64,000 nucleotides of DNA from Shewanella avicenniae (GCF_017354945.1 NZ_CP071503.1:1364001-1428000), one strand, 5' to 3'; shown: positions 20,286-30,389, numbered from the stretch's first letter. Made by a program: numbers and translations. The notes: generated by a model not told the origin, from the letters alone.

Positions 20286-23258
20286 TTGAACCTTCATAGA
20301 CTTGTTACCTTGCTATTCGCCGTTACGGCGCTAAGTTACAGTCTTGCTGCCAGCGCTGATGCGGGTGCTAGGATTTATGCTATTCAGCCAATTAATCGTT
20401 ATTTCCAAGAAAGTTGGACCACCCGCGATGGTTTGCCACACAACACGGTAAATAGCCTTGCACAAACACCCGAAGGTTATATCTGGCTAACGACTTGGGA
20501 AGGCGTTGCTCGCTTTAATGGCAGTGAATTTAAAGTCTTTGGTCGAGATCGCACTACTGGGTTGCCCGATGCGGGTATGCGCAGTACCCATGTGGATAAA
20601 ACTGGCCGTTTGATTCTAGGGGGATCACGCGGTGGGTTAACCTCAGTAACTCATCATGTTTGGCAGCCGTTGCAGGCCGTGGGCGGTCTGGTAAACGATA
20701 TTGTTGCCGAAGATGATGGCAGTTTTTGGGTAGCAACCGAGGGCGATGGTCTTTATCGCGAGTATAGCGATGGCCGTCGTGAGCAATGGACGGTCGATAA
20801 CGGTATGCCCAGTAATTCGGTCTACACCTTAGCAAAAGACGCCAAAGGTGAACTGTGGATTGGTACTTCTAAGGGCGCGGTGGTTTTCGATAAACAGCAA
20901 TTTCACCTCAATAAGGCTATTCCCGCCGTGCCGGTATTTGATGTGTTGCCCATTGCCAATGGCTACTTGGTGGCAACGGAATTTGGCTTGCTACAGTGCG
21001 ATACTGCGTTATGTCAGCAATATGTGCCCAAACTTGCTAACATTGCGGTGTCGGAACTGATGTTCGATCACCAAGGCAGTTTGTGGATTGGCACTATTGA
21101 ACGTGGCGTTTATCGCTTTAGTGAGCCATTTGGCTTAGAACATCTCGAAACCGACCGCGAAATGCCGCGCAATCGGGTGCTTAGTCTGCTACAAGATAAA
21201 GAGAAAAGCATTTGGATTGGTACTAATGGCGGCTTGTTGCGGCTGCGTGACGTGCCATTTTCGACGGTGACAGAATCCCAAGGGCTGGCGGGCAACTATG
21301 TCCGTTCGGTGTTAGCCGATCAAGACGATCACAGCATGTGGATTGGCAGCTCCAATGGCCTGAGCCGTTATGACATCACCACTGATAAAGTGGTGGAGTC
21401 GCTCATTCCTAAACAATCGGTATTAAGCCTAGCGCAGCAGACCGATGGCACTCTCTACATCGGCACCTATACCTCCGGCGTGTTTGTCTACAAAAATGGC
21501 AAAGTAACGTTATTGCTTGACCGCCAACATGGGCTGATCTCCAACGAAGTACGGGCAATATCGCTGAGTAAAGATGGCAGTTTATGGGTGGGAACCTCGC
21601 AAGGCTTGAGCATTCTTAAAGACGGAAAATTGCAAAATATCACCACCGCGGACGGACTGCCAGGTAACTTTATTGTGGCGATGGCGCAAGTCGATGACCA
21701 AGTGTGGATTGGCACCGGCACCGGCATCACCAAGTGGGCGCACGGTAAGTTCAACGATATTGCCATTAATCACTTTGATAACGCTGAATATGCCTTTGGC
21801 TTTTATCATCAATCAGAAAAGCAGCTGCTGTGGGGCGCTACTGACCGCGGCCTGATGCGGCATAATTTGGCGACCGGTGAAACGCAGGTCATTGGCCGAA
21901 AAGATGGATTGCCATTTGATAAGTACTTTCAAGTATATATCGATGACAAACACGATATGTGGATGAGCAGTAACCGCGGCATTTTGCGCTTTAGCGAGGC
22001 TGATGCTAACGCGGTATTTGATGGCAAATTAAAGCGCTTGCCGATAGTGCTTTACGGCGAAAGCGATGGTTTGATCAGTGCCCAAGCCAACGGCGGTTCA
22101 TCGCCGACCATTGCTAAATCAACCGATGGCAGTTTGTGGATGTCTACTGCCCGTGGTGTCGCCCGAGTCGACCCTAATCGCTTGTATCTCTTTAGCCAAT
22201 ACACGCCGAACGTTGAGATTGAAAACGTTGCCCTTGACGGTGAGGCGCAACTCTTGAGCCACGCCATTACCATTGCTCCCGAAGTACAACGCATCGAGGT
22301 GCGCTACGCTGGGTTAAGTTACATCATGCCGTCACGTATTTTGTACCGCACGCGCTTGCAGGGATTTGATCAAGTCTGGCGTGAGAACGGTAATCAGCAC
22401 CAAATCGAATTTACCAACTTGGCACCGGGCAAATATCAGCTCGAAATTCAAGCGCAAAATCCGGGGGGCGAGTGGAGTACCCCCGCCACATTGCAAATCA
22501 TCAAACAGCCATTTTGGTGGCAAACTACTTGGGTAAGTTATCTGGCCTTGCTGGGGTTGTTGCTGTTAATCGGTGCTATCGTGCTGTGGCGTACTCATAG
22601 CTTAAGACGTAGCCGCGCCAAACTGCTGCATTTGGTGGAATTAAAAACCGAAGAGTTGCGCAGACATACGACACACCTTGCTGAACTTAACAATGAAAAA
22701 TCAGAATTGTTAGAAATGCTGCGTCATCAAGCGCTCGCCCTTGAGAAGCAAGCGATGCAAGATGAGCTCACTGGGCTGCCTAATCGGCGCTCATTTGATG
22801 AAACTTTCGCGCGGGAGTTTAGCCGTGCCAAACGTAGTGGTCAGCCACTGGCGTTGGCTTTTTTGGATATCGACCACTTTAAGCGCATCAACGATACCCT
22901 TAGCCACGAGGCGGGCGACACGGCGTTAGAGTTGTTAGCGGAGCAGTTAAAAGCGCACTGCCGCGAATTTGATGTCTGTGCGCGTTGGGGCGGGGAAGAG
23001 TTTGTGATGTTACTGCCCGCAACCACCTTAGAGCAGGCGCGCCGAGTAAGTGAACGCTTACGTTATGGCGTGGCCGCCATGGATTGCAACGATATTGCGC
23101 CGCAACTGTCGATTACCGTGAGTATTGGGGTGGCTTGTTCCGATGCGGCCGAAACCAGCGCTGAGCTGCTTAACCAAGCAGATAAAGCCTTGTATCGCGC
23201 CAAACAATCGGGCCGTAACCGCGTGGAACTCGCTGATCCTCATGCCGATCTCGGATAA
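20286..23258 (+). CDS. Two-component-regulator-propeller/Y_Y_Y sensor diguanylate cyclase
   Basis: The start is placed at a TTG (20286) directly before a signal peptide, with AAAGGA 10 nt upstream; a GTG at 20235 would add 17 polar residues. The periplasmic part is a large beta-propeller of repeated LWIGT/GLSRY units (about 40-610), then a Y_Y_Y domain (about 630-740), one membrane helix (about 750-772), a coiled coil and a GGDEF domain. The catalytic motif is GGEEF and the inhibitory site REFD is kept, so it should be feedback-regulated. The propeller layout resembles hybrid two-component sensors for polysaccharide breakdown products; the ligand here is unknown. Confidence 0.9.
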   Translation: MNLHRLVTLLFAVTALSYSLAASADAGARIYAIQPINRYFQESWTTRDGLPHNTVNSLAQTPEGYIWLTTWEGVARFNGSEFKVFGRDRTTGLPDAGMRSTHVDKTGRLILGGSRGGLTSVTHHVWQPLQAVGGLVNDIVAEDDGSFWVATEGDGLYREYSDGRREQWTVDNGMPSNSVYTLAKDAKGELWIGTSKGAVVFDKQQFHLNKAIPAVPVFDVLPIANGYLVATEFGLLQCDTALCQQYVPKLANIAVSELMFDHQGSLWIGTIERGVYRFSEPFGLEHLETDREMPRNRVLSLLQDKEKSIWIGTNGGLLRLRDVPFSTVTESQGLAGNYVRSVLADQDDHSMWIGSSNGLSRYDITTDKVVESLIPKQSVLSLAQQTDGTLYIGTYTSGVFVYKNGKVTLLLDRQHGLISNEVRAISLSKDGSLWVGTSQGLSILKDGKLQNITTADGLPGNFIVAMAQVDDQVWIGTGTGITKWAHGKFNDIAINHFDNAEYAFGFYHQSEKQLLWGATDRGLMRHNLATGETQVIGRKDGLPFDKYFQVYIDDKHDMWMSSNRGILRFSEADANAVFDGKLKRLPIVLYGESDGLISAQANGGSSPTIAKSTDGSLWMSTARGVARVDPNRLYLFSQYTPNVEIENVALDGEAQLLSHAITIAPEVQRIEVRYAGLSYIMPSRILYRTRLQGFDQVWRENGNQHQIEFTNLAPGKYQLEIQAQNPGGEWSTPATLQIIKQPFWWQTTWVSYLALLGLLLLIGAIVLWRTHSLRRSRAKLLHLVELKTEELRRHTTHLAELNNEKSELLEMLRHQALALEKQAMQDELTGLPNRRSFDETFAREFSRAKRSGQPLALAFLDIDHFKRINDTLSHEAGDTALELLAEQLKAHCREFDVCARWGGEEFVMLLPATTLEQARRVSERLRYGVAAMDCNDIAPQLSITVSIGVACSDAAETSAELLNQADKALYRAKQSGRNRVELADPHADLG

Positions 23259-23328
23259 ACTTTTTGCGCTCATCTTGTTCGCTGCGTTACACTCGCTGAC
23301 TCATCTTTAAACCATGGAGTGGTGACGC

Positions 23329-23787
23329 ATGCTAAGCATTGAAGGGCGGTACCGCCGCTATCTAGCTGCCGCCTTTATCTGTTATTTACTGCCGTTTGTT
23401 ACCGCTGCCGCGACTCCCGCAAGGACAATTCCCATGTTAGTTATTCAAGTGGGTGAGCATACACTTACCGCTACATTCGCCGACAACTCATCGGCCACCG
23501 CCCTAAAACAACGTTTGGCTCAAGGCCCCGTCAGCATCGATATGCGTGATTATGGCGCTATGGAAAAGGTCGGTGATTTAGGTTTTAGCCTGCCGCGTAA
23601 TGATGAGCAGATCGATACCGAAGCAGGTGACGTGATTCTGTATCTTGGCAAAGCCTTCGTGATTTATTACGACCACAACAGCTGGAGTTTGACCCGCTTG
23701 GCGCGGGTGAATAATGTCTCAGCCAAAGAGTTGAAGCAGATCTTGTCAGGCGCAAAGGTGTCGGTGACCTTGTCATTAGCGGAATAA
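23329..23787 (+). CDS. Cyclophilin-like fold protein with N-terminal signal
   Basis: A 152-residue protein with a hydrophobic N-terminus (about 10-28), then a compact cyclophilin-like domain: ATFADNSSATALKQRL, DMRDYGAMEKVGDLGFSLP, GDVILYLGKAFVIYYDHNSWSL. Such proteins (Cyclophil_like family) are common and uncharacterised; prolyl isomerase activity is not assured. GGAG lies upstream of the ATG. The acetyltransferase gene starts 30 nt downstream, so the two are likely co-transcribed. Confidence 0.8.
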   Translation: MLSIEGRYRRYLAAAFICYLLPFVTAAATPARTIPMLVIQVGEHTLTATFADNSSATALKQRLAQGPVSIDMRDYGAMEKVGDLGFSLPRNDEQIDTEAGDVILYLGKAFVIYYDHNSWSLTRLARVNNVSAKELKQILSGAKVSVTLSLAE

Positions 23788-23817
23788 TCTTCGACTAGTC
23801 AGGAAAGTAAAACCTAT

Positions 23818-24393
23818 ATGGATACAGCAACATATTTAGCTTACATGCGTAGTGGTGGTCGCGTTGAAGGCGGCTCTGAGCTGCACCAAAAAATGTATGA
23901 GTTGTCGCAACGGGCGTTAAAAATTACTGCTGAATTGAACAATCGTTATCACACTGCCGAAGAGGTAAGGGCGCTATTTGCCCAACTTATTAATCAGCCA
24001 GTTGATGAGTCGTTTGCTATGTTCCCGCCGTTTTATTCCGATTGCGGCCAAAACATCACCGTCGGCAAAGGCGTATTTATTAACAGTGGTTGCAGCTTTC
24101 AAGACCAAGGCGGCATTGATATTGGCGATGGTGCGCTGATTGGCCATAACGTGGTGTTGGCCACGCTGAACCATGATCTTGACCCACGTAAACGCGGCTC
24201 GACCATTCCTGCGACCATCACCATTGGCAACAATGTCTGGATTGGCTCTAATGCGACAGTGCTTGCCGGTGTGACCATTGGTGATGGTGCTGTAGTGGCT
24301 GCGGGCGCAGTGGTGACCAAAGATGTTGCGCCTAATACCATCGTCGGCGGTGTACCCGCCAAGTATATTAAAACCATTGAGCTGGAAGACTAG
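23818..24393 (+). CDS. Sugar O-acetyltransferase (maltose/galactoside acetyltransferase family)
   Basis: A 191-residue left-handed beta-helix acetyltransferase of the Maa/LacA type. The N-terminal Mac domain (about 1-60) carries [11 protein letters not shown]. Hexapeptide repeats follow ([24 protein letters not shown]), with the catalytic His in [10 protein letters not shown] (about residue 120) and the usual [11 protein letters not shown] end. It transfers acetyl from acetyl-CoA to a sugar hydroxyl. The true acceptor is unknown. The gene ends before a strong bidirectional terminator. Confidence 0.9.
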   Translation: MDTATYLAYMRSGGRVEGGSELHQKMYELSQRALKITAELNNRYHTAEEVRALFAQLINQPVDESFAMFPPFYSDCGQNITVGKGVFINSGCSFQDQGGIDIGDGALIGHNVVLATLNHDLDPRKRGSTIPATITIGNNVWIGSNATVLAGVTIGDGAVVAAGAVVTKDVAPNTIVGGVPAKYIKTIELED

Positions 24394-24420
24394 CGCGCTG
24401 TTTACTGAAAATCACCATTA

Positions 24421-24457
24421 AAAAAGGCCAGTAGCACTTATGCTCACTGGCCTTTTT
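24421..24457. terminator. Bidirectional terminator between convergent operons
   Basis: AAAAAGGCCAGT pairs with ACTGGCCTTTTT across a 13-nt loop. Confidence 0.88.
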
Positions 24458-24480
24458 CATATTTCATCCGTAAATAGTGG

Positions 24481-25368
24481 CTAGAAAATATCCCACCACT
24501 CGCGTTGATGTTCGGTATTCAACACCACAGTGCAGGTTGTGCCCATCGCTAAAATTTGGTTTTGTGGCAGTTCATCTAGGCTGATGTGTACCGGAATGCG
24601 GCGCGCCAAGCGTACCCAGTCGAAAGTGGGGCGCACATTGGCAATTAGCTCTTGCGAGTCTGGGTTATCGCTGTCGTAAATGCCGCGGGCAATACTGCTC
24701 ACATGGCCATGCATCTTCTCGCCGCTCATCAGTGTGATTTCGGCGCTTTCTCCCTCTTTCACCAACGGCAGTTTGGTTTCTTCAAAGTAGCCATACACCC
24801 AGAACGAGTCCTTATCGATCAGCGCCATCGCTGCTTGGCCGACCTGAATATAATCGCCTTTATGTAGATTAAGGTTGGTAATGTAACCATCGGCGGTGGC
24901 GCGAATCTTGGTGCGTTGCAGGTCAAGTTTAGCTGCTTCTAACTCGTTTAAAGCGCGTTGATATTCCGCTTCGGCAACCTTGGCAGCGCTGTCTGCTTGA
25001 CTGCGGTTTTCACGCGAGACCACCAAATCATTGGCGCCACGACGCCGTGCGGCTTCCTCTTTACGCAGATCCACATCGGTTTTACGCGCTATCACATTGT
25101 TCACCGCCCGTTGCATCGCCAGTTGGTAGCGCGCAGGGTCAACCTCAAACAACACTTCGCCTTTTTTCACTAGCTGGTTGTCGTGCACCAGTACCTTTTC
25201 GACTAATCCCGCCACATCGGGGGCGATATTAATCACGTTGGCACGCACGCGCGCATCGCGAGTCCAAGGGTCATTCATATAGTGCAGCCAAAGTGCGCGA
25301 ACAAAGGCCAACGCTACAACAACAATCAGCATGGTAAATAAGATGCTGTACAACTTCTTCAATGTCAT
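24481..25368 (-). CDS. HlyD/AaeA-family efflux periplasmic adaptor
   Basis: Last gene of the efflux operon. The ATG at 25368 has GAGG 6 nt upstream (295 residues). One N-terminal membrane anchor (about 9-28) is followed by the biotinyl-lipoyl-like motif VINIAPDVAGLVEKVLVHDNQ, a helical hairpin rich in Ala, Glu and Arg, and the returning half IRATADGYITNLNLHKGDY. It resembles AaeA, which links the inner-membrane FUSC pump to an outer-membrane channel for export of aromatic acids. It sits 8 nt after the DUF1656 gene. Confidence 0.9.
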   Translation of the reverse strand: MTLKKLYSILFTMLIVVVALAFVRALWLHYMNDPWTRDARVRANVINIAPDVAGLVEKVLVHDNQLVKKGEVLFEVDPARYQLAMQRAVNNVIARKTDVDLRKEEAARRRGANDLVVSRENRSQADSAAKVAEAEYQRALNELEAAKLDLQRTKIRATADGYITNLNLHKGDYIQVGQAAMALIDKDSFWVYGYFEETKLPLVKEGESAEITLMSGEKMHGHVSSIARGIYDSDNPDSQELIANVRPTFDWVRLARRIPVHISLDELPQNQILAMGTTCTVVLNTEHQREWWDIF

Positions 25369-25376
25369 TTTTAGCC

Positions 25377-25577
25377 TCAAAGATAAACGGTTAGCGACAG
25401 AGCGCTGCTAATCGCGATATAGATTGCAATGCGAAATAGGGTAGGGTGCCAGATGTGGCGATAGGCTCCGGTCACCATCAAAATATGGTTCAGCGCTAAT
25501 GTGAGGAAATAACCCAGCGCGAACATGGCAGTAACGGTGGGGAAGTAAAAACTATGAAAGGCGAGTTCGCGCATCAT
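25377..25577 (-). CDS. aaeX: DUF1656 (AaeX-like) small membrane protein
   Basis: A 66-residue protein with two membrane helices (about 10-33 and 44-64) and the family's RELAFHSFYFPT start. AaeX-type proteins always accompany AaeA and AaeB pumps; their function is not known. A strong GGAGGAG precedes the ATG. The start overlaps the stop of the outer-membrane factor gene (ATGA), indicating translational coupling. Confidence 0.85.
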   Translation of the reverse strand: MMRELAFHSFYFPTVTAMFALGYFLTLALNHILMVTGAYRHIWHPTLFRIAIYIAISSALSLTVYL

Positions 25578-27121
25578 TTTAGCTCCTCCGTGATTTGTGC
25601 GGCAGCAACGCCGTTGCTTGCGGACGCAAGGTGTACGCGTGTCGGCAGCAGTTGCAGCTCCGTGGGTGCGCTAAATTTAATGCCGCCACCAAGCGCGATA
25701 GCCAAATCCGCTTCAACTGTCAGCAAGCGAGCATGCACATTGGCTCTTACCAGCTCTTGCTCTAATAAGCGTGTTTGCGCATCTAACACATGCAAATAGT
25801 CGCGAAATCCTTGTTTAAAGGCGGTTTCAGCAGTTTTAAATACTTGATTGGCGCGCGCTACTGCTTCGTCGGCTAATAGCGCCTGATCTTGGGCGGAACG
25901 TTGCTGGATCAGTACATCGGACACTTCGCGCAGGGCTTGTTGCAGGGTGGCGTTGTAGTTGTGCACCACCTCGTCGTAACTGGCGCTGGCGATTCCGAGT
26001 TGTGCTCGGCGGGCACCGCCATCGAAAATCGGCAATGAAATCGCCGGACCAACAGAATAGCTGCGGTTCTGGGCACTGAAAATTTGGCTCAGGCTACCGA
26101 CCGTCATCACTTGGCTAAAACCAGCCATCAGGTTGATGTCGGGGTAGAAGTCTGCTTTTGCCAGATCAATGCTGCGCGCCTGCGCCACAATGCGCCAGCG
26201 GCTGGCGTTAATGTCAGGGCGGTTGCCAATCAGCGACAGCGGCAAGTTGGTAGGTAAATCGAGGTTGCTTGCTAAGGTCAGCGTTGGACGCTGAATATTG
26301 GTGCTTTGCTGCAACGGCAAGCCAACCAAGGTCACCAACTGGTTTTTGTTTAATGCGATGCGCTCATCAATCCCACGGATCACGCTTTTTATCACCGGCA
26401 GCTGGGCTTCTGCTTGTTGCAGGTCGTAGCGTGAACCTAAACCATAATCGAACTGGGCTTGGGTGAGGTTGATAATCTCTTGCTGCTGCTTGAGGCGTTT
26501 ACGTTGCACATCGAGTTGGTCATAGGCCAAGGCCAGCTGAATATAACTGCGGACGATATTGGCGGTAAGCTGTAACTGCGCGGCTTGGGCGCTGATATCG
26601 CTCATCGCCAGTTGTGCGAGCGCGCGTTGGTCGCGGTCATCTTGGCGCTGAAACAGATCGATATCGTAGTCAAAGGCTAAGCCCGCAGTGTTATTCCAGG
26701 TGGTATCGCCATTAAGCCCAGCGCCATAGTGGGTATCTTGCGGCCAATGTTCCACGCCTAGACTGCCGCGTGCATTCAGCTTGGGTTGGTCAATCGCGCT
26801 GACCGCGCCAAGTTGCGCTTGGGCAATGTGAATACGATCTACCGCTTGTTGCAGTGTGGGACTGAGCTGAGTCATTTGGGCAATAAGCGAATCGAGCTGC
26901 GGATCAGTAAACGCGCGCCACCATTGTTCGCTGACCGGTGGGGTTGGCGCTGATGCAGTTTTATCCGCAACGTTGCTCATTGCAGGAATGCTGGCCATTT
27001 GCGCGTGTGGCGCAATGCCATCGGAAGACGCGCAACTGCACAACAGTGGCAGCACTAGGCCGGCAAGATAACCGCCGTAGCGCTTACGCGGTTGCTGGGC
27101 GCCTAAAAGATAACGACTCAT
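25574..27121 (-). CDS. Outer-membrane efflux lipoprotein (NodT/OprM family)
   Basis: A 515-residue TolC-like channel. The N-terminus is a lipoprotein signal with a likely lipidated Cys30 (LPLLCSC), then SEQWWRAFTDPQLDSLI, the standard opening of NodT-type outer-membrane factors. Two OEP repeats follow, with TANIVRSYIQLALAYDQL and a SIGNRPDINASRWRI segment. By family it forms a trimeric outer-membrane channel working with the adjacent HlyD adaptor and FUSC pump. It overlaps the DUF1656 gene by 4 nt and follows the TetR gene by 30 nt. Confidence 0.92.
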   Translation of the reverse strand: MSRYLLGAQQPRKRYGGYLAGLVLPLLCSCASSDGIAPHAQMASIPAMSNVADKTASAPTPPVSEQWWRAFTDPQLDSLIAQMTQLSPTLQQAVDRIHIAQAQLGAVSAIDQPKLNARGSLGVEHWPQDTHYGAGLNGDTTWNNTAGLAFDYDIDLFQRQDDRDQRALAQLAMSDISAQAAQLQLTANIVRSYIQLALAYDQLDVQRKRLKQQQEIINLTQAQFDYGLGSRYDLQQAEAQLPVIKSVIRGIDERIALNKNQLVTLVGLPLQQSTNIQRPTLTLASNLDLPTNLPLSLIGNRPDINASRWRIVAQARSIDLAKADFYPDINLMAGFSQVMTVGSLSQIFSAQNRSYSVGPAISLPIFDGGARRAQLGIASASYDEVVHNYNATLQQALREVSDVLIQQRSAQDQALLADEAVARANQVFKTAETAFKQGFRDYLHVLDAQTRLLEQELVRANVHARLLTVEADLAIALGGGIKFSAPTELQLLPTRVHLASASNGVAAAQITEELK

Positions 27122-27151
27122 ATGCTCCTCTAAGCAATTAAAAATACTAAA

Positions 27152-27820
27152 TTATTGGGTAATGGGTTGGCGTAAATATATGTTGCTAACCTCGGCAACA
27201 ATCCGTTGCTGCAGCGGTTGGCTGTGCGCACTTGGGCTGACTTCTGGCACCGTGAGTGGAAACACGATAGCGGCCACTAACATGCGCAAAAACAGCGATG
27301 GATCGTGATAATCAATTACTCCGGCTGCTTTGGCTTTGGCTACTACGGCCAGCATCGGCTGCTGCATCGGCTTAATCACTTGCTGCTGAATCACTTTGGT
27401 ACGTTCAGCATTCATGGTGGCTTCTTGCAACATAAAGGCTGATAAATCAGGATGTTCAATGGTAAATCGAGTATGAAACTCAATAAATTGATACATCGCT
27501 TGGTAGGGCTGGCTATCGGCCAACTGATTAATGGCTTCAAAGGTGGCGCGATGCTTTTGTTCAAACTCGTCAGCGACGGTGTCGAGCACCGCTTGCCACA
27601 ACTTGGCTTTGTTGCCAAATAAACGGGCACAAAGTGCCACATCAACATCGGCACCACTGGCAATCGTACGCAAACTGGCTGCTTCGTATCCATGCTGGGC
27701 AAAGGCTTTAATTGCCGAGCTTAGCAGTGCCTCGCGGCCGGAAATTTCATTACTGTGGCGACGGCCACGACGACGCGGCGCAGTAGAAGGAGTGTCGGTC
27801 ATAGTCTGCTCTTTATTCAT
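27152..27820 (-). CDS. TetR/AcrR family regulator embedded in the efflux operon
   Basis: A 222-residue TetR protein. The N-terminal helix-turn-helix is AIKAFAQHGYEAASLRTIASGADVD (motif area about residues 35-62), preceded by an RRRGRRH basic arm. The ligand domain is unassigned. Its ATG lies 1 nt after the stop of the FUSC gene; a second in-frame ATG 18 nt later is also possible. Location inside the operon suggests it is an autorepressor released by an exported compound. It probably acts on the promoter upstream of 30086. Confidence 0.88.
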   Translation of the reverse strand: MNKEQTMTDTPSTAPRRRGRRHSNEISGREALLSSAIKAFAQHGYEAASLRTIASGADVDVALCARLFGNKAKLWQAVLDTVADEFEQKHRATFEAINQLADSQPYQAMYQFIEFHTRFTIEHPDLSAFMLQEATMNAERTKVIQQQVIKPMQQPMLAVVAKAKAAGVIDYHDPSLFLRMLVAAIVFPLTVPEVSPSAHSQPLQQRIVAEVSNIYLRQPITQ

Positions 27821-27821
27821 T

Positions 27822-30086
27822 CTAGGTGTTAACGGTTGGCGCGATTGCTGGCGCGGGGGCAGCCGTCAACTCGGGGATAAATGCCTTATTGTAGGCTTTA
27901 AATGGGCCAACCTGATCCAGTAATGCCGCATGAATAAAGTGTAAATAGCTCATCATTTGCCGCTTAGGTGATTCATCGAACAGTTGAGTCTCAGGTTCTA
28001 GCTGGCATTTGGTGACCGCAATCACCCGCTCGGTCAGCCTCAGCGCATGGCGATAATGACGCTCGTTCGGGGTTTGATAGAGCAACTCCAAGGCACTTTT
28101 CATGGTCACTAATGACTTACGCCAGCGCCGCTCCGCAATTGTCAGTGGCGTACTATCTTGATTGAGTTGGGCCAGCAGTTGCCGGATCTCTACCGTAGCG
28201 TGACTCACCGACGCCACACTGGAATACCAGTTGAGTAGGCGGCCTTGCACTACTGATTGCCCCATGGTGAGACCATAAGTGTGATGCAGTAAGTCACGGC
28301 AGCGGCTGTCAATTTTGGCACTTAAATCGCGTAAATTGTCTTTGCTTGCCAAGGGCACTAACATGCGCAAATCATGGATCAGCGCTTTAGATAACCAGCG
28401 GCCTGACGGCGGGAACAGTAGCGACGACATCACCGCTGCGATAATCATGCCGAGGTAACCTGAGAGCGCCATATTCACAAAGGTTGCCGGGTCGAATTCT
28501 GCGGGGTTTGCGGGTGAGGCGACAAAGCTAAAGTTAATCATCGCGCCCATGCCCATACCCGCATATTTGGGGGTTAATGTCAGCCAAGTGCCGAGAACAA
28601 AAATGGGCGCCATGCAGGCCATCATCAGCGGAAAACCGTCGACTTTAGGCAGTAACCAGAAGGTGATGATAAAGCCGATGATGTAACCCAGTCCCGCACC
28701 TTGTGCCATGCCAACCATCATTTTATGTGGCGCCGGTGATGTGGCGGTCAGCATCAAACCGATTATTGCGGTTTGAAAAAACATGGTGCCGCCTTGCCAA
28801 CCACTGAGATACCACATGCCGTAAATGGCAAAAATCACAATGGCAGCGCGCAGGCCGCAAGAGAGCGCATACAGCGAGTTAACCGACGACTGCCACGACC
28901 ATTTGGGGGCAGGCTCATCTTGCTGCGCTGGCGTTTGTTGTTGGCTAAGCGCGGCATATTCCTCAAGATAAATCCGTAAGCGGTCAGTAAAGCGGAACAG
29001 CAGCTCCACGTTGGTTTCGTACAATTCAAATAGCCGTTGCTGATTGGCGGCAGACAATGCCAGATAATCAGGCGCTGCCAATAGTTGCGCGCGTTGTTCG
29101 CGAATCGACAGTTTGGCCGACATACAGATCAAGTCCATCCGCCGTTGATAACTGGCCGCACGCGGGCTGTTGATGTCATCAGCGACTAGCTCTTCAAGCA
29201 AATCAATCAGCGGTTGGTTAATACGGTTCACTGCATGGGTGATCAGTTGGTACTTCGCTGGTTGGGCATCAATAGCAAAAAACAACCGCGACAGTGCATG
29301 TAACCGCGTACCCAGCGCCATAAAGTTGTGGGTGAGGCGGATCAACTGGTTGCGCATGACATGCATATGCGGATCTTCAATACAGGCGGCTTGGCGCACA
29401 GCCTCGGTCATCACTGCTTGCGAGGCAAATCTGAGTCGGGCAATTTGGTAAGCTTCTGGTGAAATCTGATGTTTAAACAGCGCCAGCGAGTGTTCGCAAA
29501 AGCTACTGAGGCGTTTAGATAACAGTGACTTATAGGCGGATTCCGTGGTATCAGGAAACACCAATGCGGTAATAATCCCACCACATAAAATCCCTAACAT
29601 CACCGACAAACCACGGCCAATCGACACTGGTACTGCAATGTTTGGGTCCATCGCCGCGGGAATGCCAATCATCCCCACCGTATAACCCGCCAACAAGAAA
29701 CCATAACTGCGCATATCGCGATAACGCACCGCGCCGGCGATACAGAACATACACCAGAGCACCGTGCCCAGTACAAACATCACCGGATGCTGGTGGAACA
29801 GCGCCACGAGCAACAAGCTGATGGCCAGGCCAAACACAGTACCAATAATCCGCGCCACACTTTTAGTCAGCACTTGGCCGGTTTGCGGCTGCATCACGAT
29901 CAGCGCTGTGAGTGCCGCCGAACGGGTGCTCGGCAACTGCAAAAACATCGCCAACCAGTAGGAAATGGTAATTGCCAGTAGCACTTTCGCGACATAAATC
30001 CAGCTAACGCCTTGGTTAGTCAACCAGGCTTTAATGGCTTGCTTGTGTGGCTGTGCTGTTAAGTAACTTTCTGAAAACGCTGACAT
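27822..30086 (-). CDS. FUSC/AaeB-family aromatic acid efflux inner-membrane protein
   Basis: First gene of the operon. The 754-residue protein has the two-half FUSC layout: membrane blocks at about 30-190 and 400-560 separated by cytoplasmic helical regions. The motif LPSTRSAALTALIVMQPQTGQVL is near residue 50 and SGWQGGTMFFQTAI near 425. AaeB of E. coli (about 655 residues) exports p-hydroxybenzoate-type acids using the proton gradient; a similar role is inferred. The full set here is pump, TetR, outer-membrane factor, AaeX and AaeA, i.e. a complete tripartite exporter. Confidence 0.9.
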   Translation of the reverse strand: MSAFSESYLTAQPHKQAIKAWLTNQGVSWIYVAKVLLAITISYWLAMFLQLPSTRSAALTALIVMQPQTGQVLTKSVARIIGTVFGLAISLLLVALFHQHPVMFVLGTVLWCMFCIAGAVRYRDMRSYGFLLAGYTVGMIGIPAAMDPNIAVPVSIGRGLSVMLGILCGGIITALVFPDTTESAYKSLLSKRLSSFCEHSLALFKHQISPEAYQIARLRFASQAVMTEAVRQAACIEDPHMHVMRNQLIRLTHNFMALGTRLHALSRLFFAIDAQPAKYQLITHAVNRINQPLIDLLEELVADDINSPRAASYQRRMDLICMSAKLSIREQRAQLLAAPDYLALSAANQQRLFELYETNVELLFRFTDRLRIYLEEYAALSQQQTPAQQDEPAPKWSWQSSVNSLYALSCGLRAAIVIFAIYGMWYLSGWQGGTMFFQTAIIGLMLTATSPAPHKMMVGMAQGAGLGYIIGFIITFWLLPKVDGFPLMMACMAPIFVLGTWLTLTPKYAGMGMGAMINFSFVASPANPAEFDPATFVNMALSGYLGMIIAAVMSSLLFPPSGRWLSKALIHDLRMLVPLASKDNLRDLSAKIDSRCRDLLHHTYGLTMGQSVVQGRLLNWYSSVASVSHATVEIRQLLAQLNQDSTPLTIAERRWRKSLVTMKSALELLYQTPNERHYRHALRLTERVIAVTKCQLEPETQLFDESPKRQMMSYLHFIHAALLDQVGPFKAYNKAFIPELTAAPAPAIAPTVNT

Positions 30087-30389
30087 ATGCTTTTAAATAA
30101 AATCAAAGATCCCTGCTCGCAGCTCACAGTGAGTGCAAGTAAGTAGAAAAATAATGTAGTGAAAATCGAGCAAAGAAACGTTGGCGAGTGCGCTGTGGCG
30201 AGGACGCAACAACTATAAATCAACGGATGATGATTTAACGTTTTTTTGAGATAAAGATCAAGTTAATTTTCTAATTAATTTTTGCGAGATGTTTGGCGAA
30301 CTGAGACTAACTCACCGGAAGTATTAAAGATTTATGCCGCGCCAGCGTTTGTTTGCAACCGTGAGCGATCGTTTTATCGATCTAAATTT

